Below, in pieces: positions 1 to 8,175 of a stretch of DNA of 64,000 nt; position 1 is the first letter of the stretch; the number at the start of each line of letters is the position of its first letter. A program made the translations under genes and the position numbers. The DNA is from Nocardia neocaledoniensis (GTDB lineage Bacteria; Actinomycetota; Actinomycetes; Mycobacteriales; Mycobacteriaceae). Location of the stretch: contig NZ_QGTL01000009.1 of assembly GCF_003182135.1 (NCBI RefSeq), positions 186,001 through 250,000 of the forward strand, written 5' to 3'. The notes below the pieces were generated by a model. It did not search any database. It was not told the DNA's origin and was given only the letters and a program-made list of their open reading frames with translations.

Positions 1-3000
1 TCCGGGAGCGAGTGGTCGGGCAGCCCGCGGGTCGCGGTGCCCGCCCCGAGCAGGCCCGCGGCCCGCTCGTACTGCTCGGCGCGCAGAGCCAGATCGGCGA
101 TGCCGACGAGGATCTGGGCGAGCAGGGGTGCGTGACCCGCGGTCGAGGCCGCGCGGAGGGCGAGCGCGTGGTGTTCGCGCGCCGCGTCGAGATCGTCGGC
201 GAGATAGCCGAGCAGGTCGTGCACCATGGCGGTGACGGTCGGTTGGTCGGCGTCGGCGCCCAGGAGCGTGCGGGCGAGTTCGATCCGCTCGCGGGCCACG
301 TCGGTGTCGCCCTGCCAGCGGGCCAGTTCCGCGCCGACCAGCGCGACCTCGGCCAGCGAGGTGGGCCAGCCCGACTGGTCCGCGCACCGCTGCGCCCGCG
401 CCAGGGCCGCCGCGCTGGCTTCCGGATCGTCGAGCAGCCAGTACAGCTGAGCCTGCCGCGCATGCATGCGGACCAGGTCCTCCAGCGCGCCGACCTGGGT
501 GACCACGGCGATGCCCTCGTCGAAAAGCTTCACCGCCGTGGCGAATTCGCCACGCATGGCGGTCCGGTTCGCCAGTTCGGTGAGCGCGAAGGACATACCC
601 CAGCGTTCGCCGATCGCGCGGAATTCGGTGAGCGCCTGCTCGAAGTACTCGTCGGCCGCCGACCCTTCGTGGCCGAGCACGGTGCGCAGCTTGCCCAGTT
701 GCAGCCGGGCCAGCGCCCGCACCCACGGATCCTCGTCGGCGAGCAGCGATTCGAACGCGGGCAGGTATTCGTCGGGGCCACGCAGCATCCGCTCCAGCGC
801 GCCGCTGAATCGCAGCGCCGGATGGCCGCCCGTGGTCCGGCTGCCGTGGTGATACGCCTGATGGATCCAGTCCTCCACGCGGTGCTCGTCGTTGCGGCCC
901 GCCGTGAGGAAGTGCACGACCAATCCGTACACCGTCGCTCTGGTCTCGTCGTCCACCTCGCCGGGCACCGCGGCGGCCGCGAGCACGAATTCGGTGCCCT
1001 CGGCCTTGTATCCGGCCAGCCACCAGTACCAGCCCGCGGCGGCCGCCAGCCGCATCGCCGCGGCGGCGTCGGCCTTCGCGAGCGCCCCCCGCATGGCCGT
1101 GGCGATGTTGTCGTGCTCGGCGCCGAGCACGCCCAGCCAGGTCAGCTGCTCGGCCCGGCGCAGGTGCGGTTCGGCGGTGGCGGCCAGTTCGGTGAAGTAC
1201 GTCAGGTGCGCGCGGCGCGTGGCGTCGGTCTCGCCCGCCTCGTCGAGCCGGGCGGCCGCGTACTGCTTGATGGTCTCGAGCATGCGATAGCGTGGGTTCT
1301 CGTCCTCGGTCACCACCAGCAGCGACTTCTCGGCCAGCGCGGTGAGCAGGTCGAGCACCTCCCACTCCTCGACCTCGGTGCCGTCGGCGCAGATCTGTTC
1401 GGCCGCTTCGAGGTTCGCGCCGCCCGCGCACACCGAGAGTCGGCGCAGCACCGCTTTCTCGGCGTCGGTGAGCAGTTCCCAGCTCCAGTCGACCACCGCG
1501 CGCAGCGTGCGATGCTGGGCGATCGCGGTGCGGCTGCCGCCGGTGAGCAGGCGGAACCGGTCGTCGAGGCGGTGCGCGAGCTGATCCGGCGACAGCGTGC
1601 GCAGGCGGGCCGCGGCCAGTTCGATCGCCAGCGGAATCCCGTCCAGCGCCCGGCAGATCCGGGCCATGGTCGCCAGTGTGGCCGCGTCGGTCGCGAGATC
1701 CTTGCGGACCGCGCCCGCCCGGTCGCGCAGCAGGGCGACGGCGGGGGAGGACTCGATCGCGGCGGAGTCGGCGTCCGCGGCGGGCACCGCCAACGGTTCG
1801 ACCTGCCACAGCGCCTCCCCGGTGATGCCGAGCGGCTCCCGGCTGGTGGCGAGGATCCGCAGGCGTCTGCACTCGCCGAGCAGGCGGTGGGCGAAGGCGG
1901 CCACGGTGTCGATGACGTGCTCGCAGTTGTCGAGGATCAGCAGCGTCTCGCGGTCGCGGATCGCGGCGACGAGCCGGTCCATCGGATCGGTGTTCGGGGC
2001 GTCGCCGAGCAGCGCGTCGCGCAGGCCGAGCGCGGCGAAGGCGGTCTGGGCCAGGTCGCCACCGCTGTCGGTGGCCGCCAGCTCCACCAGCCAGGCGCCG
2101 TCGGGCAGGTCGGCGAGCATGGTCCGGGCGGTCTCCACCGCGAGGCGGGTCTTGCCGGAGCCGCCGGGCCCGGTGACGGTGGTGAGCCGGTGCGCGGCGA
2201 TGAGTTCGCGCACGGCGGCGATGTCGGCGTGCTTGCCGACATAACTGGTCAGTTCCGCGCGCAGGTTCGTCGTGCGCTCGGTCGGGCGCGCGCCGATCTC
2301 CCCGCGCAGCAGCGCCACGTGCAGCTCGGACAGCTCCGGTGACGGGTCGACGCCCAGTTCGTCGGCCAGTGCCTCCCGCGCGTTCTGGTACACGACCAGC
2401 GCCTCCGCACCGCGCCCCGCGGCGCCCAGCGCCCGCATCAGGGCGCCGACCAGCCGTTCCCGCACCGGGTGCGCGGCCACGAGATCGGTGAGCTCGGCGA
2501 CCAGCCCGGCGCCGCGGCCGAGGCGGATCTCGGCCTCGTAGCAGTCCTCGGTGGCGGCCAGGCGCAGTGCGTCGAAGCGCGCGATGACCGCGTCGAAGGT
2601 CTCGTTCTCGCCCACGTCCTGCAGGGGCGCGCCGCGCCACAGCCCGATGGCCTCGCGCAACAGCTCGGCCTGGCGTGCGTCGTCACCGCCGCGGGCCCGG
2701 TCCAGCAGCTGTTCGAAGCGCACCGCGTCGACCGCGTCGGGCGCGACGGCCAGCTGGTAGCCGCCCGCCCGCACTTCGATCGCGCCGTCGGGCAGCAGCC
2801 TGCGCAGCCGGGAGACCAGGGCCTGCAGGGCATTCGCCGCGTCGGCGGGTGGCTGTTCGCCCCAGATCAGGTCGACCAGTCGCGACTTCGCGATCGCGCG
2901 GCCCGGCTCGAGCGCCAGGGCGATCAGCAGCGTGCGCAGGCGAGCGCCCGGTATCGCTGTCGACCCACCGTCCTGCGTCCGGATCTCCAGCGGTCCAAGC

Positions 3001-3023
3001 ATTCCGATCTGCACCCGGCCCAT
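1..3023 (-). CDS. SARP/AfsR-type transcriptional regulator with NB-ARC ATPase (partial, 3' end outside window)
   Basis: The minus-strand frame is open from an ATG at 3023 to the window edge, giving at least 1007 residues. The first ~95 residues form an OmpR-like winged helix (starts MGRVQIGMLGPLEIRTQDGG), followed by a bacterial transcriptional activator domain to about residue 245 that ends in the usual ALADELGVDPSPEL stretch. A P-loop GPGGSGKTRLA lies near residue 283, with an LILDNCEHV Walker B around 365. The rest is helical, TPR-like repeats. This is the long AfsR/DnrI-like architecture known to activate secondary-metabolism genes by binding direct repeats. Such repeats precede the divergent DUF4097 gene and the P450 gene, so those are its likely targets. 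The C-terminus is not seen. Confidence 0.9.
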   Translation of the reverse strand, partial: MGRVQIGMLGPLEIRTQDGGSTAIPGARLRTLLIALALEPGRAIAKSRLVDLIWGEQPPADAANALQALVSRLRRLLPDGAIEVRAGGYQLAVAPDAVDAVRFEQLLDRARGGDDARQAELLREAIGLWRGAPLQDVGENETFDAVIARFDALRLAATEDCYEAEIRLGRGAGLVAELTDLVAAHPVRERLVGALMRALGAAGRGAEALVVYQNAREALADELGVDPSPELSELHVALLRGEIGARPTERTTNLRAELTSYVGKHADIAAVRELIAAHRLTTVTGPGGSGKTRLAVETARTMLADLPDGAWLVELAATDSGGDLAQTAFAALGLRDALLGDAPNTDPMDRLVAAIRDRETLLILDNCEHVIDTVAAFAHRLLGECRRLRILATSREPLGITGEALWQVEPLAVPAADADSAAIESSPAVALLRDRAGAVRKDLATDAATLATMARICRALDGIPLAIELAAARLRTLSPDQLAHRLDDRFRLLTGGSRTAIAQHRTLRAVVDWSWELLTDAEKAVLRRLSVCAGGANLEAAEQICADGTEVEEWEVLDLLTALAEKSLLVVTEDENPRYRMLETIKQYAAARLDEAGETDATRRAHLTYFTELAATAEPHLRRAEQLTWLGVLGAEHDNIATAMRGALAKADAAAAMRLAAAAGWYWWLAGYKAEGTEFVLAAAAVPGEVDDETRATVYGLVVHFLTAGRNDEHRVEDWIHQAYHHGSRTTGGHPALRFSGALERMLRGPDEYLPAFESLLADEDPWVRALARLQLGKLRTVLGHEGSAADEYFEQALTEFRAIGERWGMSFALTELANRTAMRGEFATAVKLFDEGIAVVTQVGALEDLVRMHARQAQLYWLLDDPEASAAALARAQRCADQSGWPTSLAEVALVGAELARWQGDTDVARERIELARTLLGADADQPTVTAMVHDLLGYLADDLDAAREHHALALRAASTAGHAPLLAQILVGIADLALRAEQYERAAGLLGAGTATRGLPDHSLP

Positions 3024-3087
3024 TGTGCCCTGCACGTCAACGGCTCGCGCGCCGTGGTGGACAGCTGTCCGAGTCGGGCCGAACCGG

Positions 3088-3143
3088 TGTCAGCGGAGGC
3101 GTCAGGTTCGTGTCAGGCCGGTATCAGCGGGGGCCGCGACAGT
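3088..3143 (+). promoter_or_regulatory. SARP-type operator and possible -10 ahead of the DUF4097 gene
   Basis: GTCAG cores begin at 3089, 3101 and 3112 and an ATCAG core at 3123, i.e. spacing of 12, 11 and 11 bases. SARP proteins are known to bind short direct repeats with about 11-bp periodicity next to the -10. A GACAGT hexamer at 3138-3143 starts 15 bases after the last core. The same arrangement recurs before the P450 gene. The assignment to the adjacent SARP is inferred. Confidence 0.6.
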
Positions 3144-3182
3144 AGTGCCATCAACCGAACAGCACCCACCGAGGAGCCCACG

Positions 3183-3824
3183 ATGTACACCTTCCCGACC
3201 GCCGCCCCGATCACCGTCGCCATCGATGTCCTGTCCGCGGGCATCACTGTGATCGCCTCCGATCGGGCCGACGCCGTCGTCCAGGTCGCGCCCGCCGACC
3301 CCGCCAAGAAGGCCGACGTGCGCGCCGCCGAACAGACCGTGGTCGACTTCGCCGACGGCGTCCTCACGGTGGTGACCCCGAAGTCCTGGCGCACCAGCAC
3401 CCCGTTCGGCGGCAATCCGTCGATCGAGGTCAGCATCGCCGTCCCCACCGGCTCCCGGCTGACCGGCACGGCCGGCGTCGGCCAGGTGCTCGGCATGGGC
3501 GAGCTCGGCGCGTGCGACCTGTCGGTCTCCCTCGGCGACATCGTCATCGAGCGCCCGCTCGGCTCGGTGACCGCCAAGACCGCCAAGGGCGACATCCGTA
3601 TCGGCGAGGCGGCGCGCGGCGAACTGCGGCTGGAAGCGGCCGCGGGCGAGCTCGAGGTGGGGATCCGCCCCGGCAGCTCGGTGCGCCTGGAGACCACCAC
3701 CGCGCTGGGCACCGTGCGCAATCTGATGGACGCGGTCGTCGCCGCGCCCACCGACGACCTGGTCCGCGTCATCGCGCGCACCTCCTCCGGCGACATCACC
3801 ATCCGGCACACCGTCGCCGCGTGA
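3183..3824 (+). CDS. DUF4097 family beta-strand repeat protein
   Basis: A 213-residue protein that begins at an ATG with GAGGAG six bases upstream. It has no signal peptide or membrane segment. From about residue 90 it consists of repeated short strands with G-D-I/L turns (for example VSLGDIVIERPLGSVTAKTA and SSGDITIRHTVAA), the pattern of DUF4097 proteins, which are predicted right-handed beta-helices. Biochemical role is unknown in this family. It is divergent from the SARP regulator and carries an upstream SARP-like repeat array, so it is probably co-regulated with the P450/ferredoxin pair. Confidence 0.75.
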   Translation: MYTFPTAAPITVAIDVLSAGITVIASDRADAVVQVAPADPAKKADVRAAEQTVVDFADGVLTVVTPKSWRTSTPFGGNPSIEVSIAVPTGSRLTGTAGVGQVLGMGELGACDLSVSLGDIVIERPLGSVTAKTAKGDIRIGEAARGELRLEAAAGELEVGIRPGSSVRLETTTALGTVRNLMDAVVAAPTDDLVRVIARTSSGDITIRHTVAA

Positions 3825-3845
3825 GCCCCGCCGCCCGACCGACAC

Positions 3846-3933
3846 CGGGCCGCGCCGGACCTCGCGCGGCCCGTGTGCTCGCCTGGCCCGCGCCGGACCT
3901 CGCGCGGCCCGTGTGCTCGCCCGGCCCGCGCCG
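3846..3933. repeat. 38-bp tandem repeat, two full copies and one partial
   Basis: Between the DUF4097 stop and the P450 operator, bases 3846-3883 recur at 3884-3921 with only a few mismatches, and the first twelve bases recur again at 3922-3933. The unit contains GCGCCGGACCTCGCGCGGCC. It is non-coding and lies just upstream of the SARP-like repeats. Confidence 0.85.
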
Positions 3934-3934
3934 T

Positions 3935-3977
3935 GTCAGCGCCGTATCAGGTCGGTGTCAGTCCCGCGGCCCACAGT
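3935..3977 (+). promoter_or_regulatory. SARP-type operator and possible -10 ahead of the P450 gene
   Basis: GTCAG at 3935, ATCAG at 3946 and GTCAG at 3957 are spaced exactly 11 bases apart. A CACAGT hexamer at 3972-3977 begins 15 bases after the last core, the same spacing as at the DUF4097 promoter. The P450 ATG lies 35 bases further on. Confidence 0.65.
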
Positions 3978-4011
3978 TCTCGACAACACTCCACTCGGCA
4001 AAGGATCGCTC

Positions 4012-5232
4012 ATGAACGCCACCCACCCTGTCCCGCACGGCCTTCCGCAGGATCGCGATGCCGGGCCGTTCGACCCGCCCAGCGCGATCACCGCATTGCG
4101 CGCGGCCCGCCCCGTCAGCCCGCTGCGTTTCCCCGACGGCCACGAGGGCTGGCTCGTCACCGGTTACGAGGCGGTGCGCGCACTGATGGCCGACACCCGG
4201 TTCAGTTCGCGCCAGGACCTCGGCATCGTCCACGTGCCCTACGAGACGCCGGGCATGCCCGCGCAGACCGAGCCGTCGCCGCAGATCCCCGGTCTGTTCA
4301 TCGCCATGGACCCGCCGGACCACACCCGGCTGCGGCGCAAGCTCACCGGCACCTTCACCGTCCGGCGGATGCGCCAGCTCGAGGAACACATCGCCGAGAT
4401 CGTGGAACGCCAGCTCGACGAGATGGCCGCGATGGCACCGCCGGTCGACCTGGTAACCGCGTTCGCGCTGCCGGTGCCCTCGCTGGTGATCTGCGAATTG
4501 CTCGGTGTCCCTTACGAAGACCGCGCCACCTTCCAGGACAACACCGCCAAGTTCCTCGTCCGCGACCAGGAGCTGGGCGAGAAGATGGCCGCCTACGGCG
4601 CGATGACCACCTATCTGGCCGGCCTGGTGACCCGCAAACGCGCCGAACCGACCGAGGACATCCTGTCCGACCTGGCCCGTGACGAGGACCTGGGCATCGA
4701 GGAACTGGTCGGCATCGCCTTCCTGCTGTTGCTCGCCGGCCACGAGACCACCGCGAACATGTTGGCGCTCGGCACTTTCGCGCTGCTAGAGCATCCCGAC
4801 CAGCTGGCCGCACTGCGCGCCGACGCCGAGCTGATGCCGGGCGCCGTCGAGGAGCTCATGCGCTACCTCTCGGTCGCCGACATCTTCTACCGCTACGCCA
4901 CCGAGGACATCGAACTGTGCGGGGAGACGATCCCCGCGGGCTCGACCGTCGTCGTCTCACTGCTGGCCGCGAACCGCGATCCGCTGCGCTTCGACGACCC
5001 CGACGCCCTCGATGTGCGCCGCACCGCCCGCGGTCACGTCTCGTTCGGCCACGGGGTGCACCAGTGCCTGGGCCAGCAGCTGGCCCGCATCGAGATGCGC
5101 GCCGGTTTCGCCGGCCTGCTGCGCCGCTTCCCGACCCTGGCACTGGCCGTTCCCGCCGACGAGGTGCCGCTGCGCTCCGACATGAACATCTACGGCGTCC
5201 ACGAACTTCCGGTCACCTGGGACAGGTCATGA
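4012..5232 (+). CDS. cytochrome P450
   Basis: A 406-residue soluble bacterial P450. The ATG at 4012 was chosen because AAAGG lies eight bases upstream and the SARP-like repeats end before it; an in-frame start further upstream would run through those repeats. Diagnostic motifs are the I-helix oxygen-activation segment AGHETT (about residue 242), ExxR in EELMR, and the haem-binding loop FGHGVHQCLG with the ligand Cys near residue 352. The gene overlaps a 3Fe-4S ferredoxin by four bases (ATGA), so the two are translated together and the ferredoxin is the likely electron donor. It resembles CYP105/CYP107-type enzymes of secondary metabolism; the substrate cannot be inferred. Confidence 0.93.
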   Translation: MNATHPVPHGLPQDRDAGPFDPPSAITALRAARPVSPLRFPDGHEGWLVTGYEAVRALMADTRFSSRQDLGIVHVPYETPGMPAQTEPSPQIPGLFIAMDPPDHTRLRRKLTGTFTVRRMRQLEEHIAEIVERQLDEMAAMAPPVDLVTAFALPVPSLVICELLGVPYEDRATFQDNTAKFLVRDQELGEKMAAYGAMTTYLAGLVTRKRAEPTEDILSDLARDEDLGIEELVGIAFLLLLAGHETTANMLALGTFALLEHPDQLAALRADAELMPGAVEELMRYLSVADIFYRYATEDIELCGETIPAGSTVVVSLLAANRDPLRFDDPDALDVRRTARGHVSFGHGVHQCLGQQLARIEMRAGFAGLLRRFPTLALAVPADEVPLRSDMNIYGVHELPVTWDRS

Positions 5233-5432
5233 GCGGGCTCCGCATCGCGGCCGACCGGGACCGCTGCATCGCCGCGGGCATGTGCGCCCTGCTCGCGGGG
5301 GCGGTCTTCGATCAGGACGACACCGACGGCAGAGTGCTCCTCCTGGACCCCACCCCGGGCACGAACCACACCGCGGTCCGCGAAGCGGTGGAAACGTGCC
5401 CGTCGGGCGCCCTCACCGTCGACGAATCCTGA
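5229..5432 (+). CDS. 3Fe-4S ferredoxin
   Basis: A 67-residue acidic ferredoxin that starts inside the P450 stop codon (ATGA). Cysteines occur as C-x5-C (CIAAGMC, residues 13-19) and CP near residue 56, the three-cysteine pattern of single-cluster 3Fe-4S ferredoxins that partner actinomycete P450s. A ferredoxin reductase is not encoded nearby, so a chromosomal reductase elsewhere would have to supply electrons. Confidence 0.9.
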   Translation: MSGLRIAADRDRCIAAGMCALLAGAVFDQDDTDGRVLLLDPTPGTNHTAVREAVETCPSGALTVDES

Positions 5433-5452
5433 CTCTCACCAATCCCGGTGCA

Positions 5453-5477
5453 GCCGACTCGGTCAGCGCGAGTCGGC
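5453..5477 (+). terminator. hairpin after the P450-ferredoxin pair
   Basis: GCCGACTC (5453-5460) pairs perfectly with GAGTCGGC (5470-5477) across a 9-base loop, 20 bases past the ferredoxin stop. No U-tract follows, as is common in high-GC actinomycetes. Confidence 0.5.
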
Positions 5478-5500
5478 GGCCACCTGGGTAGCGGGCACGG

Positions 5501-5611
5501 TTATTCGAGCTGTGCGATCCCCTGAGCGAGGCGCGCGGCGTTGGCAGGCGAGCGCATCAAATACAGCGTCTCCCGGAGTGAGTCATCGGTTGCTCCTCTC
5601 CACCCCTGCAA
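5501..5611 (-). pseudogene. YefM/Phd-type antitoxin C-terminal remnant
   Basis: On the minus strand the frame ending at TAA 5501 reads DSLRETLYLMRSPANAARL and then AQGIAQLE. This matches the C-terminal half of YefM antitoxins, which typically read ET-x-x-LLRSPxNAxRLLxxI. A stop codon lies directly before the TTG at 5611 and no N-terminal DNA-binding half is present. A strong ribosome site (GGAGAGGAGC) and ATG at 5585 lie in another frame that stops after nine codons, so the original gene appears frameshifted or truncated. No YoeB toxin is seen next to it. Confidence 0.5.
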
Positions 5612-5683
5612 TCAATGGTGTGGGATTGCTGTACCAGTGTCGATCGTGAGGCACTCCGTCGGGCCGCGTGCCTTCGCCGAGGT

Positions 5684-6439
5684 TCACCAGTCGGCCGGTT
5701 CGGCTTCGCGGAGGCGGCGGTGGGTGCGGTCGATCCAGCCGGTGAAGCCGGCGGTGAGGTCGGGGGTGGTGGCGGGGCGGACGGTGACCCGTTCGGGGGT
5801 GCGGACCACCAGGTAGCGGCCGTCGGCGGTGACGTCGATCCACTGGGTGGTGTACCAGGGCGCGGGCCGGTCCAGGATGTGGCCGACGAACAGGCTCGCG
5901 TGGCCGCTGCCGTCGATCGGGCGGCGGGCCAGCGCCTCGAACTGTTCGCGGGGAGTGCGCTTGGCGTAGGACTGCGGGCCCGGCGGTGCCTGGAGCTCCG
6001 CGGCGGGCACCGCGAGCACCGGGTGCGTGCCCGGCTTACAGGTCGGGATACGGGCCGAAAGACGCTGGGGGAGTTGGTCGGCGGGGAACAGGCGGGCGTG
6101 GATCGGACCGTCGACCTCGTCGACCGTGGCCTGGGCCAGCACCACCGCATGCTGATGATGCTGCGCCCCGACGATGCGGTACTGGCGCAGCGCACCCTGA
6201 TCCGTCGCGGTCGACGCGCCCTTGATCTCGACCCGGAACTGCCCGAACGTCAAGGTGTGCAGGGCCAATCGGATCAGCTCGTCCTGGCCGAGGGTGGCGC
6301 GGACCCGCGCGCGGTTGGCCTCGTACTCCTCCAGCGTGCGGAACTTGCTCAGCAGATGCAGCGGACGAGGGAATCGGTCGATCCCCTCGCTGTACCACAG
6401 TGCCGCGAAATCGTCTGGCTCCCAGACCCATTCGGTCAT
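5684..6439 (-). CDS. EspG-family ESX secretion-associated chaperone
   Basis: A 251-residue cytosolic protein beginning MTEWVWEPDDFAALW and containing the DELIRLALHTLTFGQFRVEIKG block seen in EspG proteins. In mycobacteria EspG binds the helical tip of PPE proteins and delivers them to the ESX machine. It is the last gene of a minus-strand series and follows the PPE-like gene by 24 bases, which fits a role as that protein's dedicated chaperone. Confidence 0.75.
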   Translation of the reverse strand: MTEWVWEPDDFAALWYSEGIDRFPRPLHLLSKFRTLEEYEANRARVRATLGQDELIRLALHTLTFGQFRVEIKGASTATDQGALRQYRIVGAQHHQHAVVLAQATVDEVDGPIHARLFPADQLPQRLSARIPTCKPGTHPVLAVPAAELQAPPGPQSYAKRTPREQFEALARRPIDGSGHASLFVGHILDRPAPWYTTQWIDVTADGRYLVVRTPERVTVRPATTPDLTAGFTGWIDRTHRRLREAEPADW

Positions 6440-6463
6440 GGTCGGGCGGTTCTCCTACTTCGG

Positions 6464-7666
6464 TCAGTGCTGCTGCGGTGGCGTCGTCGCGGCGGGCGCG
6501 TCGCCACCGATCACTCCGCCCGCGATGGTTCGGGGCTGCTCGCCGAGCAACTCGTCGGTGTTCTCGGCGGTGATCAGATAGTCCGGGATCTTGTGCTCGT
6601 CGTCGCCCTCACCCTTGCCGCGACCGGCACCGGGGGCGCCCATCATGCCCGGCATGCCCGCGCGTCCGGTGCCGCCACGGTTGGCGGCCGCCGCGGCCGC
6701 CGCCGAAGCGGGCGTTCCGGTGGTCGGCGCGCCCGCCACGCTGCGGCCGGGGTTGGGGGAGAGCAGGCCGGTGCCCGGCGCGCCCGAACCGCCTCCGCCG
6801 CCACCGGTTCCGCCGCCGCCCGTGCCGCCGCCGGGCGCGCCGGTCGAGGGCGATCCGGTGGTCGGCGTGGTCGCGGCCGGGGTGGTGTCGGTCGGCGTGG
6901 CGCTGGTGGGAGTGGTGTCGTCGTCGCTGGCGTCGTCGGTGGACTCGTCGTCGTCGGTCGTGTCGTCGGTCGACTCGTCCTCGGTCGTCGGGTCCTGCTC
7001 CTCCGTCGGCGTCTCCGTGGTGGCGGCGGGATCGGTGGCGCTGCCCTGGTCGTCGCCGCCACCGTCGCTGGTGCCGTCGGAACCCCCGTTGTCGGTGTCG
7101 TTGCCGCCGCCGGTGCCCTCGTCGGTGTCGCCGTAGAGCGGATTGGTCGGGCTCACGGGCGTGGACAGCCGCGGCACCGCCTGGTCGGTGGCGACGAACG
7201 GGTTGAGGTAGTTGGTGTCCATCACCTCCCTGGCCTTCTCCTCCGCCTCTTCGCGGTCGTCGTCCTTCCAGCCGAACCAGGTGCTCGGCGACGTCCAGCT
7301 GAAACTCTCGACGTTCTCGGGCAGGTTCTGCTTGGTCAGGGTGATCGCCTGTGCGGTCTCGGCGACCCGGTTGGCCAGCGCGTCCAGCTCCGGGGTCAGA
7401 TCCGTCGCGCGCTGGGTGTAGTTGGTGATCGCCGTGCGCGACTTCTCCGCCGCCGGGCCCTCCCACGCCGCGGCGCTGGCGCGATTCATCCGCGCCGCGA
7501 ACGTGGTGACGCCCTCGCGCCACTTCTGCGCGATCTGCGAATACTGCGCGGCCGCCGCCGTCGCATTGTCGGTGGGCTGCAACGGATCGAACGCGTTGAG
7601 GATCTGGTCGAGCTTGAACTCCTTGGTGAGTTCTCTCGTGACGATCTGCGGATCTTCGAAAGCCAT
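6464..7666 (-). CDS. PPE-like ESX substrate with long disordered linker
   Basis: A 400-residue protein in three parts. Residues 1-165 are a helical bundle with a W-E-G turn at 68-70 (ASAAAWEGPAAEKSR), like the PPE/WXG fold. About 185-300 is low-complexity Gly/Asp/Thr/Ser. The last 45 residues contain DYLITAENTDELLGEQPR. It lacks a signal peptide, as expected of a type VII substrate. It sits directly downstream of a 151-residue helical protein and upstream of EspG, which mirrors PE-PPE-EspG gene order. Confidence 0.6.
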   Translation of the reverse strand: MAFEDPQIVTRELTKEFKLDQILNAFDPLQPTDNATAAAAQYSQIAQKWREGVTTFAARMNRASAAAWEGPAAEKSRTAITNYTQRATDLTPELDALANRVAETAQAITLTKQNLPENVESFSWTSPSTWFGWKDDDREEAEEKAREVMDTNYLNPFVATDQAVPRLSTPVSPTNPLYGDTDEGTGGGNDTDNGGSDGTSDGGGDDQGSATDPAATTETPTEEQDPTTEDESTDDTTDDDESTDDASDDDTTPTSATPTDTTPAATTPTTGSPSTGAPGGGTGGGGTGGGGGGSGAPGTGLLSPNPGRSVAGAPTTGTPASAAAAAAANRGGTGRAGMPGMMGAPGAGRGKGEGDDEHKIPDYLITAENTDELLGEQPRTIAGGVIGGDAPAATTPPQQH

Positions 7667-7675
7667 GTCGCGTCC

Positions 7676-8131
7676 TCAGGCTCGGTCGTCTCGGGGGGCG
7701 CCCGGGGTGCCGGGTTGCGGTGCCTGGGCCATCAATTCGTTGTAGCGGGAGGCGAATTCGGAGTCGGTCTCCTGGTACTTCTGCGCGATCGTGCGATGCA
7801 GGACCTGGAGGTCGTCGACGATCTGGTAGTGCTGTTCGAGGACGGCGTGGACGCTGTTCTCCGAACCCTGGCCCTTCTCGCGGAAGCGGCGGACCAGGGT
7901 TTGCGCCGAGGTCAGCTCGGCGACCGCCTCGCCGATGCCCCAGACTTCGCGTAGCGAGATGTCGCGTGCGGTTCGCTGGAGCTCGATGATCAGATCTTTG
8001 AAGGTCTGGCATTCCCGTTCGATGTTGACGAACTCCTCGGCATCGACACGTATCGAGCCGCCGAAGCTCATCGACAGCTGGCCCGCTTGGGCCTCATCGA
8101 GCAGGTCCTGCAACGGACGTTCCCCGGTCAC
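7676..8131 (-). CDS. helical ESX-associated protein, possible PE-like partner
   Basis: A 151-residue, almost entirely alpha-helical protein with no Cys and no signal peptide. It carries YxxxD sequences (YQIVD and YQETD) resembling the general type VII secretion motif in its C-terminal third. It is nine bases upstream of the PPE-like gene. No recognised domain was identified; the pairing with the PPE-like protein is inferred from position and size. Confidence 0.5.
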   Translation of the reverse strand: MTGERPLQDLLDEAQAGQLSMSFGGSIRVDAEEFVNIERECQTFKDLIIELQRTARDISLREVWGIGEAVAELTSAQTLVRRFREKGQGSENSVHAVLEQHYQIVDDLQVLHRTIAQKYQETDSEFASRYNELMAQAPQPGTPGAPRDDRA

Positions 8132-8175
8132 AGCCTATTTCCCCCTGTTTCTCCCGCTGAGCAGATATGTCCCGG

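Noticed and set aside
12..2342. Long plus-strand open frame of 776 codons
   Set aside because: It is the complement-frame shadow of the SARP gene; the minus strand has the P-loop and BTAD sequence and a proper start.
6643..7062. Arg/Pro-rich open frames antisense to the PPE-like linker
   Set aside because: They are produced by low-complexity GC-rich codons of the linker and have no ribosome sites.
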